A stretch of DNA of 44,777 bases. It comes from an uncultured Campylobacter sp. (GTDB lineage: Bacteria > Campylobacterota > Campylobacteria > Campylobacterales > Campylobacteraceae). The number at the start of each line of letters is the position of its first letter. Positions within the stretch are counted from its first letter, which is position 1. This document shows, piece after piece, positions 43,673 through 44,777 of this stretch. The position numbers and the translations under genes are program-made. A model generated the notes under the pieces. It was not told where the DNA came from. It did not search any database and was given only the letters and a program-made list of their open reading frames with translations. The DNA lies in assembly GCF_938045205.1 (NCBI RefSeq), contig NZ_CALIMY010000112.1, positions 1-44,777 on the forward strand, in the 5' to 3' direction.

Positions 43673-44047
43673 ATGCCTAAACATGAATTTTTACTCAAAA
43701 AGACAAAAGAAAATATTTTCTCTAAAGGGCATAGTGTAGTAATTAGCGATGATCTGATACTTCATATTTCGTACTCTCTTGAGTGGGTGCAAACCACATG
43801 GAACGATGAGGTAAATTTGAAAAAAGGTCTAAATTACTATGGCTATAGCTGGATAGAAGATAAAGCTAAATTTAGAGATATAATATGCTGTTGGAGGTCG
43901 CTTTTCTTGGGCGCAGATGAGCAGATTGTTTTTGATAAAAACTGCGCGCTAAATAAATTCTCGGTTATCGAGCAATTAGACGGCCTACTGGAACTAATCG
44001 ATTCGGCAATTAAAAATGATTTATATATTTTGCATTTAGGGATTTAG
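43673..44047 (+). CDS. Hypothetical protein, 124 aa, in the immunity cluster
   Basis: I do not recognise the family. AAGGAG precedes the ATG. The protein is soluble and rich in Leu, Ile and aromatic residues, with LEWVQTTWNDEVNLKKGLNY in the middle and a leucine-rich C-terminal helix (QLDGLLELIDSAI). Its size, AT-rich codons and position after an Imm40 gene suggest another immunity protein, but nothing in the sequence proves it. Confidence 0.6.
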   Translation: MPKHEFLLKKTKENIFSKGHSVVISDDLILHISYSLEWVQTTWNDEVNLKKGLNYYGYSWIEDKAKFRDIICCWRSLFLGADEQIVFDKNCALNKFSVIEQLDGLLELIDSAIKNDLYILHLGI

Positions 44048-44087
44048 CGAGTGCGCGGCGATTTAATAATAAAACAGAAGAAAGACC

Positions 44088-44777
44088 ATGAAAAGAAATT
44101 ATAAAAAGATAATACCCGTAAGAGGTAGAAGGAAATTTTCGATTAATAATTTTAGAGAAATTTTCGCGGAGGGCGATATATTGCAGATCGATCAAAGGCG
44201 GTTTTTATTTTGTAACTGGAATAACTTGCTGCGTATAAACGGCGATAAATTAGGCGAATTCATAATATTGCCGCCGGAAGCTAATGTGAAAAATAATAAT
44301 GGTTTGATTTCTAAAAAGTGGGTATTGGAGAATTTAGATTTTATATGTGATACCGAGCCATCCAGAAATATAAGCATATTTTCTTATTACGATAGCTCTG
44401 TGACCGAATACAAAAGGATAAATGATAAAATTCCCGCAAAATTTACTTATAAATTTTTAGAATTCAAAGACGATCTAAAAAATGGAGATATTATAGAGTG
44501 TCACAAGGCTTTTCGTCCATATGATCGAAAGATAAAATTTATCGTCGCAACCGATACGGAAGGATGCCCGAGACTACCCTATCTGGAGGGGTTTTATTCA
44601 GGTCTATTTGCGCCTATTGGCTATAGCGATAAAATGCGCTCGAATAAAGGACGGGAATATGCGATAAGCTCAAGTTGGCTAATTAAGAACTGGGAAGCCG
44701 CCTTTGTCGGTAATTGCGATATAAGGCACACTTATGTAAATTTACAAAACCGAAAAGAGGTTTTAAATTTTACCGAT
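44088..44777 (+). CDS. Hypothetical protein with an internal duplication, partial at window end
   Basis: The frame starts at an ATG at 44088 and stays open for 230 codons to the last base, so the 3' end is missing. It begins MKRNYKKIIPVRGRRKF. Two segments look alike. One (about 29-87) has EGDILQIDQRRFLF, GEFIILPPEAN and ISKKWVLENLDFI. The other (about 133-212) has NGDIIECHKAF, SGLFAPIGYS and ISSSWLIKNWEAAFVG. This suggests a tandem repeat of one small domain, each ending in ISxxWxxxN. It lies in the Imm40 cluster and may be an immunity-type protein; the family is not recognised. Confidence 0.65.
   Translation, partial: MKRNYKKIIPVRGRRKFSINNFREIFAEGDILQIDQRRFLFCNWNNLLRINGDKLGEFIILPPEANVKNNNGLISKKWVLENLDFICDTEPSRNISIFSYYDSSVTEYKRINDKIPAKFTYKFLEFKDDLKNGDIIECHKAFRPYDRKIKFIVATDTEGCPRLPYLEGFYSGLFAPIGYSDKMRSNKGREYAISSSWLIKNWEAAFVGNCDIRHTYVNLQNRKEVLNFTD

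Overview
The window looks like a chromosomal segment of a Campylobacter-type epsilonproteobacterium. The evidence is a CmeABC-like efflux operon with a CmeR-type operator, an AssT/DsbL/DsbI sulfotransferase locus, a G9 tract of the kind Campylobacter uses for phase variation, and intergenic DNA saturated with TAAATTT/AAATTTTA words. Coding DNA is moderately GC-rich, which fits an oral species such as C. gracilis, C. showae or C. rectus better than C. jejuni; that species guess is inference.

Layout. 1-6.6 kb: a short hybrid-cluster protein gene (hcp) behind a perfect FNR-type site, pdxY, a menA-like gene, and a full-length malic enzyme gene disabled by one nonsense codon and one frameshift. 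6.7-16.6 kb: a periplasmic sulfotransfer and disulfide region: arylsulfotransferase assT1, divergent dsbL-dsbI, a two-component system, a DsbA-type thioredoxin, an aldo/keto reductase and a second assT. 16.7-23 kb: a mosaic of small oxidoreductases (tautomerase, NAD(P)-binding protein, SDR), a decayed flavin reductase, a lipoprotein, a tannase/feruloyl-esterase family protein, a 3' remnant of a YagU-like gene and an MFS transporter. 23.5-30.6 kb: thiD with an unusual in-frame insertion, then the cmeABC-like RND efflux operon, ending in an intrinsic terminator. 30.9-35 kb: tRNA-Ser, a DyP-type peroxidase, small unknown genes (two frameshifted), and an AT-rich TIR-domain gene. 35.2-41.1 kb: a TonB-dependent receptor and an M16 (PqqL/FusC-like) periplasmic peptidase. 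41.8-42.6 kb: five tRNA genes and an entericidin-like lipoprotein. 42.7-44.8 kb: accessory DNA with an Imm40-type immunity gene, a truncated duplicate of it, and unknown genes, the last running off the window.

How the genes may work together. DsbL/DsbI probably oxidise the cysteine pair that lies just before the catalytic His loop in both AssT proteins. The receptor-protease pair resembles the Fus/PqqL scheme, in which an outer-membrane receptor imports an iron protein and a periplasmic M16 peptidase cleaves it. Here the receptor carries a G9 tract between its start codon and its signal-peptide core, so it is predicted to be phase-variable, and a Fur-like site overlaps its promoter. This phase-variable import-and-cleave locus is my best candidate for an undescribed system. 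The TIR gene and the immunity cluster are the likely conflict-related cargo.
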